In this document: positions 46,785 through 58,050 of the stretch, piece after piece
Layout of the letters: each line of letters begins with the position of its first letter
How positions within the stretch are numbered: position 1 is the first letter of the stretch
Source: Ailurus styani
Lineage: Eukaryota > Chordata > Mammalia > Carnivora > Ailuridae
Reading direction: 5' to 3'
DNA length: 64,000 nt
Assembly: GCA_002007465.1 (NCBI GenBank)
Contig: LNAC01000032.1
Location: forward strand, 10,560,594-10,624,593
Translations under genes and position numbers: made by a program
The notes under the pieces: generated by a model
Database searches by the model: none
What the model was told of the DNA's origin: nothing
The model's input: the letters and a program-made list of their open reading frames with translations, nothing else

Positions 46785-48470
46785 TCTTGGAGGAGTTGAA
46801 GATGGCAGAGGACTAGGAGCCCTTAGTTTCATCTGGTCTCAGGAATTCAGCTAGATAGCTATCAAATCATTCTGAACACCTGCAAACTCAACTGCAGACC
46901 TAAGAAAAGAATAGCTGCAACTCTACAAATAGAAAAGCGACCACTCTCTGCAAGGTAGGTGCAGAGAAGTGAATCTGAGGCGATATATGGGATGATAAGT
47001 CACGGCGGGGGGAGAGGCTCTGTAAGCCAGCACTGGAAAGTGATATAGCAGCAGAGCACAAAATCAGAACATTTAGAAGTCTGCTCTGGTCAGAAACATC
47101 CCTGCCTAAAAGGTCCTCAGGTGGCTAGGTGGGGGTGGAACCCTAGCTGGGACAGTGTGGTCTCAGGATCCATGGGGTCACAGGAAGACCAGGGGTGCCT
47201 GACTTTGGCAGAGCTCTCAGGCATCAAAGCAGGGGAGCCAGCTACAATCACTGAGCTCAGGAGTGGGCTCTCAGCTCAGTGTTGCCATAAACCACGAACA
47301 CCCTAGCAGACTGCTATCTGAGCAAGGGCCTAGCAAGTAGCAGAACCAAAGAGAGACCTACCTTACTCCTCTGGGGAGGAGTGGTGTGGGTGTGTACCAT
47401 AGGAGTCTGCAGGGTTTGGAGACTTGAAGTGGGGTCATGTGCCTGAGATAGAAGTCCTCGGTCACAGGCTGGGGGAGCATGGAGTGCAGACGACACCACG
47501 GAGACAGGAGTGATGGACTTCTTTTACCTGAGAGTGCACTGAGCTCCTGGGCTGGAGATTGGGAGGCTACCATTTTCATTCTCATCTTCTAAAGCTATGT
47601 GGAAGGCCTTCAGGGAACAAAAGCCACATAGAGCAATCCTGAGCAGATTACTTAGCCTGGGCCCTGGGCAAGGAGGGTGCAATTCTGCCCAGGGCAAAAA
47701 CAATTGAGAATCAACCCAACAAGCCCCTCCCCCAGAAGATCAGCAAGAACATCCAGCCAAGAACAAGTTAACTGACCACTAAGAACTGCAAAACTCCAGC
47801 ACTAGGGGAATATAGTATATATAATTCATGGTTTTCCCCCCATGGTTCTTTAGTCTTTCAACTTTAATTATTTTCTCTCCCCTTTCAAACAATATCTAAT
47901 TTTATCAACTCTTTTTTAACAATCTTTTTAAATTTTCACTTTTATGGTTACAATCTATCCTTTCATTGTATTTAATTTTATTTTTGTATCTATATAAGTT
48001 TTTCTTTCTTTAGAATTTTGGAATATAGCTTCTTCTAACAAACAGACCCAAATATACCCAGGATATAGTGTATTGCTGTGTTCTGTCCACCTGTCTGATT
48101 ATACTCCTTTTTTTTTTGTCTTTTACTTTCATTTTTATAGTTACATTCTATCCTTTCATTGTATTTTATTTTGTACATATATTTTCTTTACAATTTTGGG
48201 ATCTAGTTTTCTAACAAACAGACCAAAATACACACAGGACCCAGTGTATTGTTCTGTTCTATTCACTGATTATATTCTCTCTCTCTTTTTTTTTTAACTA
48301 ATTTTTTTGGGTTTTTAAAAATTTATTTAGTGTATATTTCTCTGGGATTGTTGTTGCCATTTTAGTATTTTGTTATAAAATACTATTTTGTTCATCAAAT
48401 ACAAATGTTTTGTTCTCAAATACTATTTCGTTCATCTACTCTTCTCAGGACGGAATGATAAGACTGAAAA
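46785..48470 (+). promoter_or_regulatory. L1 5' UTR (former internal promoter)
   Basis: The first bases include 'gaagatggcagagg' (46798-46811), similar to the YY1-type site near the start of L1 promoters. Next come 'cacctgcaaactcaactgca', 'ctacaaatagaaaagcgacc', 'gaagtgaatctgaggcgata', then a GC-richer part (46985-47750) and a T-rich part (47820-48450). L1 5' UTRs drive transcription internally; activity of this decayed copy is unknown. Confidence 0.8.
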
Positions 48471-48475
48471 AGTCA

Positions 48476-48882
48476 CCTCAAAACAAGAGAACAAGAAACA
48501 GTTCTGACTGCCAAGGACCTAATCAGTATGGACATAAATAAGATGAAGGAACTAGAGTTCAGAATAATGATTATAAAGGTACTAGGTGGAGTTGAAAAAA
48601 GCATAGAAGACACTAAAGAATCCCTTTCTGGAAAAATACAAGAACTAATATCTAATCAAGTTGAAATCAAAAAGAGTATTAATGAGATAGAATAAAAAAT
48701 GGAGGCTCTAACTGCTAGGATAAATGAAGCAGAAGAGAGGATTACTGATATAGAAGACAAAATGATGGAGAATAGAGAAGCTGAGAAAAAGATAACTACT
48801 GGATCACAAGGAGAAAATTTGAGAGATAAATGATAGCATAAAGAAAACAATATTAGAATAATTGGGATCCCAGAAGAATCCT
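48476..48882 (+). pseudogene. L1 ORF1 remnant, C-terminally deleted
   Basis: Encodes the coiled-coil part of ORF1p in broken form: stretches like 'KDTKESLSGKIQELISNQVE' in translation, then the heptad-rich 'EALTARINEAEERITDIEDK' area. An in-frame stop lies near 48694 ('gagatagaataaaaaatgga'). The frame is lost at the deletion at about 48880, so the RNA-binding domains are absent. The homologous region of the minus-strand copy is at 62700-62900. Confidence 0.85.
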
Positions 48883-51800
48883 AAAGCAACAGAATACACA
48901 TTCTTCTTGAGTGCACATGGAACATTCTCCAGAATAGATCACCTCCTGTGTCACAAATCAGGTCTCAACTGGTACCAAAATATTGGGATCACTTCCTGCA
49001 TATTTTCAGGTCACAGTGTTTTGAAACTAGAACTCAATCCCAAGAGGAAATTTGGAATGAACTCAAATGCATGGAAGTGAAAGAGGATCCTACTAAAGAA
49101 TGAATGGATGGGTCAACCAGGAAATTGAAGAAAAATTTTAAAAATCCATGGAAACAAATGAAAATGAAAACACAGCTGTACAAAAACTTTGGGATGCAGC
49201 AAAGGTTGTCCTAAGAGAGAAGTATATAGCAATACAAACCTCTCTCAAGAAATGAGAATGATCTCAAATACTCAACCTACACTTACACCTAAAGGAACTG
49301 GAGAGAGGACAACAAATAAGACCTAAACCCAGGAGGAGAAGAGAAATAATAAAGATCAAAGCAGAAATCAATGAAAAAAAAAACAACAACAAAAGAACAG
49401 TGGAACAGATCAATGAAACTAGAAGTTGGTTCTTTGAAAGAATTAATAAAGTGATAACCCCCTGGCCAGACTTACCCAAAAGAAAAGAGAAAGGACCCAA
49501 ATAAATAAAATCATGAATGAAAGAGAGATCACAGCAAACACTGAAGAAATACAAGCAATTTTAAGAACATATTATGAGCAACTATATGCCAACAAATTAG
49601 GCAATCTGAAAGAAATGGATGCATTCCTGGAAATTTATAAGCTACCAACACCGAAACAGGAAGAAATAGAAAAGCTGAACAGACCCATAAGCAGCAAGGA
49701 AATTGAAGCAGTAATAAAAAATCTCCCAATGAACAAGAGTCCAGGACCAGAAGGCTTCCCAGGGGAATTCTACCAAACATTTAAAGAAGAATTAATACCT
49801 ATTCTTCTGAAGGTGTTTCAAGAAATAGAAAGGGAAGGAAATCTTTCAGATTTGCTCTATGAGGCCAGCATTACCTTGATCCCAAAATCAGACAAAGATC
49901 CCACCAAAAGAAGAATTACAGACCAATATCCCTGATAAATATGGATGTAAAAATTCTCACCAAGATTGTAGCCAATAGGATCCAACAGTACATTAAAAGG
50001 ATTATTCACCACAACCAAGTGGGATTTATTGTTGGGCTACAATGGTGGTTCAAAATCTGCAAATGAATGTGATACACTACATTAATAAAAGAAAGGACAA
50101 GAACCATGTGATCCTCTCAATAGATGCAGATAAAGCATTTGACAAAGTAGAGAATCCTTAATTAAAACTCTTCACAATGTTGGGCTAGAGGGAACACACC
50201 TCAATATCATAAAAGCCATATATGAAAAGCTTATAGCAAATGTCATTCTCAACGGGGAAAAACAGATCTTTTCCCCTAAAGTCAGGAAAATGGCAAGGAT
50301 ATTCAGTATCACCACTGCTGTTCAACAGTACTAAAAGTCCTACCCTCGCCAATCAGAAAAAAAAAATAATAAAAGGCATATGAATTGGCAAAGAAGTCAA
50401 ACTCTCACTCCTCAAAGATGACATGATACTGTATGTGGAAAACCCAAAAGAGTCCACCCCAAAATTACTAGAACTCATACAGGAATTCAGCAAAGTGGCG
50501 GAATAGAAAAATCAATGCACAGAAATTAGTTGCATTTCTATACATAAACAATGAGATTGCAGAAAGAGAAATTAAGGAGTGGATTCCATTTATAAGCGTG
50601 CCCCAAACCATAAGATATCTAGGAATAAACCTAACCAAAGAGTCAAAGAATCTGTACTCTGAAAACTTTAGAACACTCATGAAAGAAATTGAGTAAGATG
50701 CAAAGAAATGGAAAAACGTTCCATGCTCATAGATTGGAAGAATAAATATTGTGAAAATGTCTATGCTACCTAGAGCAATCTATACATTCAATGCAATCCC
50801 TATCAAAATACCCTCAACTTTGTTCACAGAGCTGAAACAAATCATCCTAAAATTTGTATGGAACCAGAAAAGACACCGAATAGCCAAAGGAATGCTGGAA
50901 AAGAAAACCAAAACTGGTGGCATCAACATCCCAGACTTTAAGCCTATTACAAAGCTGTAATCATCAAGATGGTATGGTACTGGCACAAAAACAGACACAT
51001 GGATCAATGGAATAGAATAGAGAGCCCAGAAATGGACCCTCAACTCTATGGTCAACTAATCTTTGACAAAGCAGGAAAGAATATCCAATGGAAAAAAGAA
51101 AGTCTCCTTAACAAATGGTGTTGGGAAAATTGGACAGCCACATGGAGAAGAATGAAACTGGACCATTTCCTCACACCATACACAAAAATAGACTCAAAAT
51201 GGATGAATGATCTAAATGTGAGACAGGGATCCATCAAAATCCTAGAGGAGAGCACAAGCAGCAACCTCTGTGACCTCAGCGACAGCAACTTCTTGCTAGA
51301 GATGTCTCCAAAGGTAATGGAAAACAAAAGCAAAAGTGAATTATTGGGACTTCATCAAGATAAAAAGCTTTTGCATAGCAAAGGAAAGAGTCAACAAAAT
51401 CAAACATCAACCAACAGAACGGGAGAAGATATTTGCCAGTGACATATCAATAAAGGGCAAGCATCCAAAATTTATAAAGAAACCATCAAACTCAACACAC
51501 AAAAAACAAATAATCTAAAGAAGAAATGGGCAGAAGACACGAACAGATATTTCTGTGAAGAAGACAACCAAATGGCCGACACGTGAAAAAATACTCAGCA
51601 TCACTCGGCATCAGGGAAATAAAAATCAAAACCACGATGAAATACACCAGTCAGAATGGTAAAACTAACAAGTCAGGAAATGACAGATGTTGGCGAGGAT
51701 GTGGATAAAGGGGCACCCTCCTCCACTGTTGGTGGGAATGCAAGTTGGTGCAGCCACTCTGGAAAATTATACGGAAGTTCCTCAATATGTTGAAAATAGG

Positions 51801-52130
51801 GCTGCCCTATGACACAGCAATTGCACTACTGGGTGTTTACCCCCAAAATACAAAAGATGTGATCCAAAGGGGCACCTGCACCCCAATATTTATAGCAGGA
51901 ATGTCCACAATAGCCAAACTATGGAAAGAGCCCAGATGTTCATCAACAGATGAATGGATAAAGGAGATGTGGTATTGATATATAATGGAAAACTATTCTG
52001 CCATCAAAAAATTGAAATCCTGCCATATGCAAAGATGTGGATGGAACTTGAAGGTATTATGCTAAGTGAAATAAGTCAATCAGAGAAAGGTGATTACCAT
52101 ATGATCTCACTGATATGTGGAGAGTAAGAA
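48883..52130 (+). pseudogene. L1 ORF2 remnant (endonuclease C-terminus, reverse transcriptase, C-terminal domain)
   Basis: Starts in the middle of the endonuclease domain (open frame 48862-49080, 'EYTFFLSAHGTF', 'HSVLKLELNPK'). It continues with the RT N-terminal part (49513-49935; '[16 protein letters not shown]', 'ASITLIPK') and a decayed RT core. The usual F-A-D-D catalytic motif reads L-K-D-D at 50411-50422. The C-terminal region follows (50751-51978; '[14 protein letters not shown]'). Many stops and frameshifts; no protein can be made. Confidence 0.9.
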
Positions 52131-52372
52131 ATAACACAAAAGATCATAGAGAAAAAGAGGGAAAAATAAAATAAGATGAAATCGGAGAGACACCTAATGT
52201 AAGAGACTCTTAATCATAGGAAACTGAGGATTGCTGGAGGGAGGGGGGTTGGGAGGATAGGTGACTTGGTGATTGACATTAAGGAGGGCAGTGAGTATTG
52301 TATAAGGGTATGAATCACTGATTTCTATCTCTGAAATTAATAATTTATATGTTAATTGGATTTAAGTTAAAA
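52131..52372 (+). other. L1 3' UTR
   Basis: 'taacacaaaagatcatagag', 'taatgtaagagactcttaat', 'gggaggggggttgggaggat' and 'ttatatgttaattggattta', ending in an A-rich tail. The G-rich stretch near 52238-52256 is a typical L1 3' UTR polypurine feature. It marks the 3' end of the plus-strand L1. Confidence 0.8.
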
Positions 52373-53194
52373 AATGAAAAACTTTTTATGGTTATGGGGC
52401 AAGGAATTATTTTTACAATCAGTCATAATAACCATAATAGAGAACAAAATTGGACTTTACTAACAGTAAAAACTTACATTCATCAAAAGACACCATTAAG
52501 GGGTGAAAAGTTAAGCCAAAGTTCAGAATATATTCATGAGACTTCTGTAAGCTCAAAGACTGTCCAGAAAGGCTAAGAATAAAAAGATGAATTATAGCAA
52601 GAGTTTAGTGAAGATGTGGAGAAATGAACTCTCACAGTGTTAATTGCTAATGGGAGTGTTGATTAGTACAGCCACTCTGGAAATTTGTTTGGCAGTATCT
52701 ATGAAACAGTCTTCCATATAATTCAGGAATTTCATTCCTAGTATAGTGAGTACTTATGTTCACCAAATATGTGTACATGAATGGTTGCTGCAGCTTTATT
52801 CATAATCTCAATCATCTGAAAACAACCCAAATCTACATCAATATAATAATGGATAAATTAACCGTGGTATAGTCATACAATGGCATATCATTCATAAAAT
52901 GCTTCACACATCAAAATAGATGAATCTCAGAAACACAAAATTGTGCAACAGAAGCCAGGCACAAAACAGCACATATTGTGTAAGTCCATTTATATGAAGA
53001 TCAAAAGCATGCAAAACTAATTTATGGTTATAAAGTTCAGGATAGTATTACCTTTGGGGAAAATTGATTAGGTGTGGCATAATGGAAACTCCTAGAGTGG
53101 TGGAAATGCTTCTAGTGTGTTTGTTCTGGGTTGTGGTTACATGAGTGTATACATCTATAAGAATTTTTTTACCTGAAATGAAAGACATTTCCAG
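52373..53194 (+). mobile_element. Older 5'-truncated L1, 3' end
   Basis: ORF2 C-terminal and 3' UTR of an older L1M-type element: 'catcaaaagacaccattaag', 'gaagatgtggagaaatgaac', 'gtacagccactctggaaatt', 'gctgcagctttattcataat', 'cttcacacatcaaaatagat', 'aagccaggcacaaaacagca', 'gttacatgagtgtatacatc'. It ends in an A-run near 53190 and sits inside the HAL1-like remnant. Confidence 0.8.
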
Positions 53195-53560
53195 AAAAAA
53201 AAATTGAAGGAATTAATCAATAGTAGGTGTGCATTCAAACAATAAAAAAAGGGACTGCTTCAGTTAGAAAGAAATGATTCCAGACAGAAGCATGGAAATG
53301 CAGGAAGCAGTAAATAGCAATGGAAAGTGTCAAATGTGGGTTTATATTAACTGTATAAAACAATAACAGTAATGTTAAATTACATATTATCTAGAATTAA
53401 GATATTTGACATCAATAACACAAAAGGAGAGGACAAATTAATAGTGTGGAAATGTTCTAAAGTCACAAAAAGACAGAATAAGGGGACCCTAAGCTCACCT
53501 CGTCCCACAGATACAAGATTACTTTCACCTCTTTTACTCAGAAAATGGCCTGAAGACTGG
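53195..53560 (+). mobile_element. HAL1-like LINE remnant, 3' part
   Basis: 'attgaaggaattaatcaata', 'ccagacagaagcatggaaat', 'gtttatattaactgtataaa', 'cataacac'-like continuation and 'ctagaattaagatatttgac' resemble the HAL1 sequence following its ORF. Probably the continuation of 45300-46784. Confidence 0.5.
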
Positions 53561-54589
53561 CAGAACAACTCTACCACTAAAGGTAGAGAAGAGGCCACAT
53601 TGAAGAGGGTATGGGGAGTAAAACCATGGCCATCTGTGGCGGGTGGGGGTGAGGGAGCCATGAGCATGGTGAAAGGCAAGAAATAGGCTATCACACCAGG
53701 GAGCCTGCACAGGGAAGACAATCCTCAGAACATTTGGCTTTGAAAACTAGAGGGGCTGAATTTTGTGAGTTCTTACAACCAGCGAGACTTAAAGCTTGGA
53801 ATTTTAAAAATCAGAGAGTTCAGTTCTGGCAGAATCTGGAGCACTATAGGAAGCTGAGTCCCTGCCCTCAAAGAGACAGCACAATGAACAGGCCACAGTG
53901 TTACAGCATAGAAACTGCAGTTTGAAAAACTCCTAGGGAACATGGGAAGGAGAATTATTTACATGTTTTAGAGCATATTCCAGAAAGGGCAGTGTCCTCA
54001 GAAGACTTCTCCAGGAACAAAGAAGCTGGCAGATGCCATCTCCTTCCTCTGTCCTCCAACATAAACACATGGCCACCAGTGGGAACCAGCACACATTCAC
54101 TACCAAACTTGCTTACACAAAGCCCCACCCTCCTGTGCTTTGGTGGATCCACTCTTCCCAGTCATATTTGCCCCAGTCTGGTGACTGTGGATCCCCACCC
54201 CCAGAAGACTGATGCAAATCTTCCCAACATGGCGTCTCCATCTCTTGACCAGCATGTTTTATGGGGCCTCGATCTCCATGGGTGGTGGCAGGTCTCAGTT
54301 CACAAACAGACCTGTGCACACCTTGTTAAAACTGTGTGCCCCACTCTGACCAGGGACCAAGCACTCCCCACAATGAGCAAAGAGAGCCTCTGTGAACAAT
54401 GGGACTAAAGGAAAAGTGGTCAGAACACAACTGCTGAGCACACACAACACTCATAGTGCCTGATACTGAAGTGCCAGATACTGGTGAACAGGAGACACTG
54501 CACTGCAGGGCACTGCAGGAACTTTTCTTCATGAGGCCATTACTTTTAAGAGCAGGAGACATAGCTAACCTCCCTAACATACAGAAATA

Positions 54590-55510
54590 GACACAGAGAA
54601 GCAGACAAAATGAGAAGATAGAGGACTATGTTCCAAATCAAAGAACAGGACAAAACCACAGCAAGAGATCTGAGTGAAACAGATATAAGTAATATGTCTA
54701 ATAGAGAATTTAAAGTGATGATCATAAAGACACTTGCTGGTCTTGAGAAAACAGTGGAGGGCAACAGTGAAACCATTAACAAAGAGATAGAAAACATGAA
54801 TGAACAAATCAGAGTGAAGAACAAAATAAATAAAATTAAAAATAATTAATGGAATAAATAGCAGGCTAGAGGAAGCAGAAGAATGAAATAGTGACTTGGA
54901 GAACAGAGTAATGGAAAGTAATTAAGCTGAGCAACTGAGAGAAAAAAATTGTGCAGAATGAGAATAGAATGAGGGAACTCAGTCACTCCATCAAGTGTAA
55001 TAACATTCACATTATAGGGATCCCAGAAGAAGAGAGAGAAAATGGGGCAGAAAATACATTTGAAGAAATAATATCTAGAAAGTTCCCAAATCTGGGGTGA
55101 GGAAACAAATCCAGATTGAGGAGGCACAGAGATTCCCCCACCCTCAAAATCAACCAAGGAGGTCCACACCAAGGCACATAGTAATTTAAATGGCAAAAAG
55201 TAGGGATAAAGAGAAAAATTTAAAAGCAGCAAGAGAAAAGAAGACAAGTACATATGAGGGAAACTCTATAAGGCTATCAGCAGTTTTTCAGCATAAACAT
55301 GGCAGGCCAGAAGCGGCATAATATAGACAAAGTGCTGAAAGGAAAAAAATTCTGCAGCCAAGAATACTCTATCCAGCAAGGTTATCATTCAGAATAGAAA
55401 GAGAGATAAAGAGCTTCCCAGACCAACAAAAGCTGAAGGATTTCATGGCCATGAAACCAGCCTTACAAGAAATATTAAAGGGAACTCTGAGTGGAAAGGA
55501 AAGATCATAA
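54590..55510 (+). pseudogene. L1 ORF1 remnant
   Basis: The open part 54628-54849 carries the coiled-coil start ('ISNMSNREFKVMIIKTLAGL', 'ENMNEQIRVKNKINK'). Later, 'ctatccagcaaggttatcat' (about 55370) and 'caagaaatattaaagggaac' (about 55467) mark the ORF1 C-terminal extension seen in carnivore L1s. Stops (for example at 54848) prevent translation. Confidence 0.8.
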
Positions 55511-55968
55511 GTAGGAGTAAGAAAAATAGAAAGTACAAAAGCAGTAAAAATAAGTATGTCTGTAAAAATCAGTCAAGGGACTCACAAAAATAAAAGGTGA
55601 AAAGTATGACAGCATATGCCTAAAACATGTGAAGAAGTGGAGTAAAGAATGGACTCAAACTTTAGTGACCGTCAACTTAATATACACTGCTATACACAGA
55701 AGGTGTTATATAAAACTTAATGGTAACAACAAATCAAAAACTAGTAATAGATATGCAAAAAACAAAGAGAAAGAAATCCAAGTATATCACTAAAGAAAGC
55801 CTGCAAACCATGACAGAAGAGAGCAAGAGGAGAAATGATTATGAAAAACAACCACAAACAAGTAACAGAATGACAATAAATATATATCCATAATTACTTT
55901 GAATGTAAACAGACTAAACATTCCCATCAAAAGATACAGGGTGATGGAATGGATTAAAAAACAATACT

Positions 55969-56187
55969 TGTGGCAACCACATGGCTCAGTCGGTTAAGTG
56001 TCTAACTTTGGCTCAGGTCATGATCTCAGGATCCTGAGAATGAGCCCTGCTTCAGGCTCCCCACTCAGTGGGGAGTCTGCTTCTCCCTTTCCCTCTGCTC
56101 CTTCCTCCTACTCATGCCCTCTCCCTCTGTGTGTGTGTGTGTGTCTCTCTCTCAAATAAATAAATAAAATGAACAAACAAACAAACG
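55969..56187 (+). mobile_element. CanSINE (SINEC) inside L1 ORF2
   Basis: Forward SINE with diverged head 'tggcaaccacatggctcagt', then 'caggtcatgatctcaggatc', a (GT)7 tract, and tail 'aataaataaataaaatgaac' with (AAAC)n. The target duplication 'aaaacaatact' occurs at about 55958-55968 and 56188-56198. It splits the endonuclease region. Confidence 0.93.
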
Positions 56188-57031
56188 AAAAACAATACTC
56201 AGCTATATGCTGCCTACAAGAGACTCATTGCAGATCTAAAGACACCTGCAGGTTGAAAGTGAGGGTATGAAGAAGAACTTATCATGCAAATGGATGTCAA
56301 AAGCAATACTTATATTGAACAAAATAGACTAAGATAAAGACTATAATAAAGAACAAAGAAGGATACTACATAATAAAGGGGACAATCCATCAGGAACATT
56401 TAACACTTGTAAGTATTTATGCACTCAACTTGGGAGCACTCAAATACCTAAAACAGTTAATAACAAACTTAAAGGAACTAATTGATAGTAATACAATACT
56501 AGTAGGGGAATTTATTACCTCACTTACACTGATGGACAGATCATCCAAACAGAAAATCAACGAAGAAAACAAGTGACTTTGAATGACACACTAGACCAGA
56601 CAGATCTAACACATAAATCCAGAGCATTCCATACTAAAAGAGCATTTTTTTCATGCATGCATGAAACATCCTCCAGAATAGATCCCATATTAGGCTATTA
56701 AACAAATCTTAACAAATTCAGAAAGATTGTAAGTCACACCATGCACTTTTTTTTATCATAACACTATGAAACTAGAAATCAATCACAAGAAAAAAAAAAT
56801 CTGGAAAGACCACATAGTCATGGAGGTTAAATAACATGCTACTAAACAACGAATGGGTCAACTGCAAAATAAAAGAAGAAATCAAAAATTACATGGACAA
56901 AAATGAAAACATGACAGTACAAAATTTTTGGGATGCAGCAAAAGTTGTTGTAAGAGGAAATTACAGCAATAGAGGCCTACCTCAATAAGCAAGAAAAATC
57001 TCAAACAGCCTAAACTTACACCTAAAGGAGA

Positions 57032-57124
57032 TACCAAAAAAACCACCCCAAAACCCCCCAAAACAAAAAAAAACCAAAAAAAACCCCCAAACAAAACAAA
57101 AAACCCCAAGCAAACCCCCTCAAA
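57032..57124. repeat. C/A-rich low-complexity tract
   Basis: A mix of A-runs and C-runs ('aaaccaccccaaaacccccc' and similar) for about 90 bp inside the degenerate L1 ORF2. Strong strand asymmetry: the reverse strand is G/T only, and open frames there are glycine/phenylalanine-rich shadows. Confidence 0.9.
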
Positions 57125-58049
57125 CAGCAGAAGGATGGAAATAATAAAGATTAGAGCAGAAATAAATGATACAGAAACTTCAAAAAATAATAAATAAAAC
57201 ATCAATGACATGAGGAGTTGATTTTTTGAAAAGATCAACAAAATTGATAAGACTCTAGTCAGACTCATTAAAAAAAACGGAAAGAACGCACACAAAAAAA
57301 CCCAACCAAACCCAAAATCACAAATGAGAGAAGAGACATAACATCTGACACCACAGAAATATAAAGTACTTTAAGAGAATATTATGAAAAACTATATGCC
57401 AGCAAACTGGACAACCTAGAAGATATGGGTAAATTCCCAGGAAAATATAACCAACCAAAACCGAGGAAGGAAGAAATAGAAAGCTTGAACAGACTGATTA
57501 CCAGCAATAACATTGAGTCAGATATCAAAAAATTCCCAACAAACAAAAATCCAGGATCAGATGGGTTCACAGGCAAATTCTACCAAATATTTAAGGAAGA
57601 GTTAATACGTCTTCTTCCCAAGCTTTTCCAAAAATAGAAGAGGACGAAAAGCCCCCAAATTCATTCTATGAGGCCAGGATTATCTTTAAAAAAAAAAAGA
57701 TAAAGATACCCCCCCAAAAAAAGAGAACCGTAGGCCAACATCGCTAATGAACATAGATGCAAAAATCCTCAATAAAATTTTGCAAACTTAATCCAACGAT
57801 ACATTCAAAAAATCATTCACCATGATCAAGTGGGATTTATTCCTGGGATGCAAGTTGGATCAATATTTACAAATTAATCAACGTGATACATCACATCAAT
57901 AAGAGAAAGGATAAAAACCATACGATCATTTCAATAGATGCAGAAAAGTACAAAAGACAACATCCATTCATTTTTTTTTTTAATTTGCCCCAGGGGTACA
58001 GGTCTGTGAATCATCAGGCTTACACCTTTCACAGCACTCACCATAGCAC

Positions 58050-58050
58050 N
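58050..58050. other. Single-base assembly gap (N) with duplicated 5-bp flank
   Basis: 'agcac' precedes and 'agcac' follows the N, whereas related L1 3' UTRs carry one copy at this place. This looks like an unmerged overlap join, as at 16178. Confidence 0.75.

Larger units (their letters stand above)
46785..52372 (+). mobile_element. Near full-length carnivore L1 with internal deletion
   Basis: A 5.6-kb LINE-1 keeping its 5' terminus ('gaagatggcagaggactagg', as in carnivore L1 promoters) and its 3' UTR. A 5' UTR (46785-48470) leads to part of ORF1 (48476-48880), a deletion junction at about 48878-48882, decayed ORF2 (48883-52130) and a 3' UTR ending 'aagttaaaaaatgaaaaac'. Full-length L1s encode an RNA-binding ORF1p and an endonuclease/reverse transcriptase ORF2p that copy RNA back into DNA. 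Here both are broken and the copy is inactive. The flanking target duplication is unclear. Confidence 0.92.
53565..57970 (+). mobile_element. Degenerate L1 (older carnivore/L1M-type), truncated by another L1
   Basis: 5' UTR-like GC-richer region (53565-54590), ORF1 remnant (54590-55510), intergenic part, ORF2 remnant (55880-57970). It stops abruptly inside the RT domain where a minus-strand L1 has inserted ('caacatccattca' then a T-run at 57971). The rest of ORF2 should lie beyond 64000. It also holds a CanSINE at 55969. All frames are broken. Confidence 0.85.
55880..57970 (+). pseudogene. L1 ORF2 remnant, N-terminal two-thirds
   Basis: Endonuclease: 'gctgcctacaagagactcat' (about 56207; the LQETH-type active-site region), then decayed segments to 'ccacatagtcatggaggtta'. 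RT N-terminal part is at 57425-57637 ('NPGSDGFTGKFYQIFKEELI'), then 'atcaagtgggatttattcct'. A C/A-rich low-complexity stretch (57032-57124) replaces normal coding sequence. Interrupted by a CanSINE and by the L1 at 57971. Confidence 0.85.

Noticed and set aside
53992..54408. 138-codon plus-strand frame as a gene
   Set aside because: It lies in the GC-richer 5' UTR-like part of a degenerate L1 just upstream of its ORF1 remnant. The proline/serine/histidine-rich translation is typical of translated non-coding sequence.
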